A stretch of 8,025 nucleotides of DNA, taken from assembly GCA_003452395.1 (NCBI GenBank), contig DMOI01000059.1, positions 17,930 through 25,954 of the forward strand, in the 5' to 3' direction. The stretch's first letter is position 1. Each line of letters opens with the position of its first letter. The notes beneath the pieces were generated by a model. The model was not told the DNA's origin. It ran no database searches and was given only the letters and a program-made list of their open reading frames with translations. Positions 6,019-8,025 of this stretch are shown here, piece after piece. Both the position numbers and the translations under genes were made by a program. Origin of the DNA: Clostridiales bacterium. GTDB taxonomy: Bacteria > Bacillota > Clostridia > Lachnospirales > UBA12420.

Positions 6019-6528
6019 ATGAAAAAAATTAGTAATGCTTTATTATTAATATTAGTTTGTATAGTTATTGTAGCTGTTTCAAGTTGTAAGAATGCAGAAG
6101 ATACCAACAATAATACACAAAAAACAGGAGAAAAAATAAACACATCGGAAGAACAAAGTTTAGAAAAAGAACCTTCTAAAGAAACTGCAGCAAATGTTAT
6201 CACAGAAAATAAATATTTAGAGGTGGAGTATCCTACACCAAATGCAGAAATACCAAATCCAGTAACAGTTAAAGGTAAGTCCAATTTTTTTGAAGCAAAT
6301 ACTAGAATAAGGATTAAAGATGAAAAAGGTGTAACACTAGCTGATAGTTTTACAACCGCAGAAGGCTGGATGGATAAATTGTATCCTTTTTCAAAAGAAA
6401 TTTCATATAAACAAACAACTGCTAAAAGTGGATTTGTAGAAGTATTTGAATCTTCTCCTAAAGACGGCAGTGAAATTAACAAATTAGCAATACCTGTAAT
6501 ATTTAGTGCAAAAGCTCCCGTGAAATAG
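6019..6528 (+). CDS. Gmad2-domain lipoprotein
   Basis: The 169-residue product starts with a lipoprotein signal (MKKISNALLLILVCIVIVAV) and the lipobox V-S-S-Cys23, so it should be anchored on the outer face of the membrane. Residues about 24-62 are a low-complexity Asn/Glu/Lys/Thr tether. Residues about 66-163 match the immunoglobulin-like Gmad2 domain: EVEYPTPNAEIPNPVTVKGKSN, TRIRIKDEKG, an aromatic turn with EGWMD, and SGFVEVFESSPKDGSE before a last strand, LAIPVIF. Gmad2 is found with the sporulation/germination regulator GerM and in other surface lipoproteins, and probably binds protein or wall. A germination role cannot be claimed from this gene alone. It follows the membrane hydrolase by 67 bases with no terminator, so both may be cell-surface partners. 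The long antisense frame is a shadow. Confidence 0.87.
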   Translation: MKKISNALLLILVCIVIVAVSSCKNAEDTNNNTQKTGEKINTSEEQSLEKEPSKETAANVITENKYLEVEYPTPNAEIPNPVTVKGKSNFFEANTRIRIKDEKGVTLADSFTTAEGWMDKLYPFSKEISYKQTTAKSGFVEVFESSPKDGSEINKLAIPVIFSAKAPVK

Positions 6529-6538
6529 GGAGTTTTTT
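6511..6538 (+). terminator. Terminator overlapping the end of the lipoprotein gene
   Basis: AAAGCTCCC (6511-6519) pairs with GGGAGTTTT (6528-6536) over 9 bp, including one G-T pair, around an 8-base loop. It ends in a six-T run. The left arm and loop encode the last residues and most of the stop codon. Confidence 0.85.
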
Positions 6539-6611
6539 AAGTTACTAATGTAATTAAGTATAACAAGGTTAATTCCCAATACCTAGGTTAGTAATCGAAG
6601 TATGGAATTGA

Positions 6612-6707
6612 GGTTCTCCCCTTGCGAAGGGGGAGTTAGAGGGGGTCAGAGAGTTGGTATTAAACCAATGTGACCCCACCTAACCTCCCCTTCGCAGGGG
6701 AGGAACC
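6612..6707 (+). repeat. Compound palindromic GC-rich element, MITE/REP-like
   Basis: Two 36-base arms (6612-6647 and 6672-6707) are inverted copies matching at 29 of 36 positions. The core continues the pairing: TCA/TGA, then TTGGT/ACCAA around ATTAA. Each arm also folds on itself: 6616-6635 as CTCCCCTT-GCG-AAGGGGGAG with one bulged G, and 6684-6703 as CCTCCCC-TTCGCA-GGGGAGG, a perfect 7 bp stem. The element is strikingly G/C-rich against its AT-rich surroundings and contains no gene. Its form fits a small non-autonomous mobile repeat or a REP/BIME-type unit. I see no clear target-site duplication. It lies between a terminator and the next promoter, where such elements often settle. The flank at 6541-6611 holds nothing else that I can support. 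Confidence 0.85.
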
Positions 6708-6739
6708 AAAAACAATAAATTAAGCGGGACAAAATACAT

Positions 6740-6767
6740 TTTACAATAATTGTAATAGTATTATAAT
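6740..6767 (+). promoter_or_regulatory. Sigma-A promoter of the ferritin-like/amidase operon
   Basis: TTTACA (6740-6745) matches 5 of 6 -35 bases. TATAAT (6762-6767) is perfect, and the spacer is 16 bases. The ATG at 6766 overlaps the -10, which rules it out as the start if this promoter is used. Confidence 0.75.
6741..6755 (+). promoter_or_regulatory. PerR/Fur-type 7-1-7 operator
   Basis: TTACAATAATTGTAA is a perfect 7-1-7 inverted repeat. It covers most of the -35 and over half of the spacer. The Bacillus PerR box consensus is TTATAATnATTATAA; this site differs at one symmetric position in each half. Such placement would block RNA polymerase when the repressor is bound. PerR is the best candidate because the gene behind it is rubrerythrin-like; Fur or another family member remains possible. 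Confidence 0.65.
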
Positions 6768-6798
6768 GGAAGCATTTAACCATAAGGGGGGAATTCTA

Positions 6799-7524
6799 AT
6801 GAATTACAATAATGAAAAATATGAAGTACCAACATATTATAAAACAATAAATGAAGCATTGAAACTAGCGAAGGACGCCGTTGAAGGTGAAAGGGAAGAT
6901 GAGTTATTTTATGATTATATAATTTCAATTGCACCTACTAGGGAAGAAAAAGACATAATAGCGAGTATTAGAGATGATGAGATGAAACATAATAAAATGT
7001 TTAGAGAAATATATAAATATTATACAGGTCAAGATATAGTAACTCCAAGAGATGTAAGGTTTGAAAAGCCGAAATCATATGAGGATGGACTAAAAAAGGC
7101 ATTGTTTGGAGAACTATCGGCGGTAGAAAAATATAGAGATATAAGAGCGGGCTTACCGAATGAATATTATAGAGATATGGTTTTTGAAATATTAACTGAT
7201 GAACAAAAACATGCAGATAAGTATAACTATTTGCTTAACTTGAACAATAGTGAAGAGAAAATGGAAGAAAGTTACACACCTGATGAATGGGTAGGCTATA
7301 TTGAACCTCTGGTAGAACATGCATTGGATGAGGTAAAAGAGGGTATAAACCCTAGACATTTATTCCAAGAATTCATTCTTATGGGTGTGCTTGTAGGGAT
7401 GGGAGAAGAAACAGAAGACGCATATAAACAAGTGGAAATGTGGGAAAAAACAGGAGCATCGAAGCTGCTTGTAAAAAGTAAAAAGATAGGTGGAAGCTAT
7501 GAAAGAAATAATCGTACCATATAA
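6799..7524 (+). CDS. Rubrerythrin-like diiron ferritin-family protein
   Basis: The 241-residue cytoplasmic protein has a four-helix ferritin-like domain in residues about 15-150. Its expected diiron ligands are visible: a Glu in helix 1 (EGEREDELF, Glu31 or Glu35), Glu61-x-x-His64 (RDDEMKHN), Glu105 (FGELSAVEKY) and Glu135-x-x-His138 (TDEQKHADKY). The order Glu, ExxH, Glu, ExxH is that of rubrerythrin-type proteins, which in anaerobes reduce peroxide. No rubredoxin Cys-x2-Cys domain is attached, so an electron donor would be separate. The C-terminal 90 residues (TPDEWVGYIEPLVEHALDEV... LFQEFILMGVLVGMG) form a second helical region, which I recall from other clostridial ferritin-like proteins but cannot name. 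The start at 6799 follows an AAGGGGGG ribosome site (6784-6791); the ATG at 6766 is in the promoter. The gene overlaps the amidase gene by 26 bases. Confidence 0.9.
   Translation: MNYNNEKYEVPTYYKTINEALKLAKDAVEGEREDELFYDYIISIAPTREEKDIIASIRDDEMKHNKMFREIYKYYTGQDIVTPRDVRFEKPKSYEDGLKKALFGELSAVEKYRDIRAGLPNEYYRDMVFEILTDEQKHADKYNYLLNLNNSEEKMEESYTPDEWVGYIEPLVEHALDEVKEGINPRHLFQEFILMGVLVGMGEETEDAYKQVEMWEKTGASKLLVKSKKIGGSYERNNRTI
7488..7493 (+). promoter_or_regulatory. Ribosome binding site that sets the amidase start at 7499
   Basis: AGGTGG lies 5 bases before the ATG at 7499, inside the ferritin-like coding sequence. The in-frame GTG at 7490 is part of this site and so is unlikely to be the start. Confidence 0.65.
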
Positions 7525-8005
7525 TAGAGAAGCAGTGGTGCAATATGCACATAAATGGTCAGATAAGCGTAACCCAGCGTACGTAGATTTTCAAAAGATG
7601 GGAGGAGATTGTACAAACTTTGTTTCTCAAGCGGTTTTTGCAGGAAGCAAAGTAATGAATTATACACCTACCTTTGGCTGGTATTATATAAACTCACAAA
7701 GGCGGTCACCATCATGGACAGGAGTAAATTTCTTATATAATTTTCTTATAAAAAATAAAGGTGTAGGACCATTTGCTGATGAAGTTAGTATGCAGGGTAT
7801 TATGATAGGTGATATAATACAACTAGCACTTAATGACAACAAAAATTATAAACATTCCCTCGTTGTAGTTGGGATAGGAACACCAATAAATTTAAGTAAC
7901 ATACTTACAGCTACACATACAATAGATAGGGATAATTATGCCTTAAATAATTATACATGGGCAAATAGTATGAGATTTATACACATAAAGGGTGTTAGGA
8001 AATAA
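7499..8005 (+). CDS. Amidase_6-family papain-like hydrolase
   Basis: The 168-residue product is essentially one putative amidase domain (Pfam Amidase_6), a papain/CHAP-like cysteine hydrolase. Seen motifs are YNREAVVQYAHKW at the start, then NPAYVDFQKMGGDCTNFVSQ with nucleophile Cys38, GWYY, SPSWTGVNFLYNFL, and NYKHSLVVVGIG with catalytic His119. A later HTIDRDN (His140, Asp143) may supply the polar third residue. Family members are thought to cut amide bonds in peptidoglycan or peptides, but this copy has no signal peptide or membrane segment. It would therefore act in the cytoplasm, in the spore or mother cell, or after lysis. It overlaps the ferritin-like gene by 26 bases and should be co-expressed with it under the PerR-like site. 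The start at 7499 is set by AGGTGG. No terminator follows in the last 20 bases. Confidence 0.9.
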   Translation: MKEIIVPYNREAVVQYAHKWSDKRNPAYVDFQKMGGDCTNFVSQAVFAGSKVMNYTPTFGWYYINSQRRSPSWTGVNFLYNFLIKNKGVGPFADEVSMQGIMIGDIIQLALNDNKNYKHSLVVVGIGTPINLSNILTATHTIDRDNYALNNYTWANSMRFIHIKGVRK

Positions 8006-8025
8006 ACAACAGGGACGGTTATTCT

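Noticed and set aside
5946..6482. Minus-strand open frame of 178 codons
   Set aside because: It is antisense to the Gmad2 lipoprotein, which has a strong ribosome site, lipobox and recognisable domain. The antisense frame has none of these.
6542..6594. Inverted repeat TTACTAA ... TTAGTAA as an operator or mobile-element end
   Set aside because: Only 7 bp of AT-rich identity separated by about 40 bases; easily due to chance.
6612..6707. CRISPR repeat, tRNA or terminator pair
   Set aside because: There are only two arms and they are inverted, with no direct repeats and spacers. It has no cloverleaf, and no T-run follows either hairpin, so a repeat element fits better.

Overview
The window is AT-rich, densely coded DNA with strong AGGAGG-type ribosome binding sites, sigma-A promoters close to consensus, U-tract terminators and protein families typical of anaerobic, spore-forming Firmicutes (DUF1540, Gmad2, Amidase_6, a rubrerythrin-like ferritin). 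A Clostridium or close relative is the best guess. That comes from composition and gene content, not from a database match.

Layout. (1) 13-852, minus strand: a secreted lipoprotein with an SH3-like domain, a Thr/Pro linker and a CAP (YkwD-type) domain. (2) 1095-1685: an unrecognised Gly/Ala-rich, probably membrane-inserted protein, with its own perfect TTGACA-17-TATAAT promoter and a terminator. (3) 1882-4332: a run of a nucleoside 2-deoxyribosyltransferase-like protein, an overlapping metallo-beta-lactamase-fold hydrolase, an EamA/DMT transporter and a 55-residue DUF1540 protein with its own probable promoter, ended by a good terminator. (4) 4518-6528: a membrane-anchored serine beta-lactamase-like hydrolase, then a Gmad2-domain lipoprotein whose terminator hairpin lies partly inside its coding sequence. 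(5) 6612-6707: a GC-rich, compound palindromic element that looks like a small non-coding mobile repeat. (6) 6799-8005: a two-gene operon of a diiron ferritin-like protein overlapping a cytoplasmic Amidase_6 papain-fold hydrolase. It is driven by a promoter whose -35 and spacer are covered by a perfect 7-1-7 palindrome of the PerR/Fur type.

Most notable points. The PerR-like operator in front of the ferritin-like/amidase pair suggests a peroxide- or metal-responsive unit that couples a diiron protein to a cysteine hydrolase with no export signal. The beta-lactamase-like gene has a good Shine-Dalgarno that points to an ACG codon where an ATG would complete a normal signal peptide. The protein at 1095-1685 is an orphan with an unusually strong promoter. 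Several genes start downstream of the longest open frame: 2259, 4165, 6019, 6799 and 7499. Two of the longer candidates (4117 and 6766) would begin inside their own -10 boxes.
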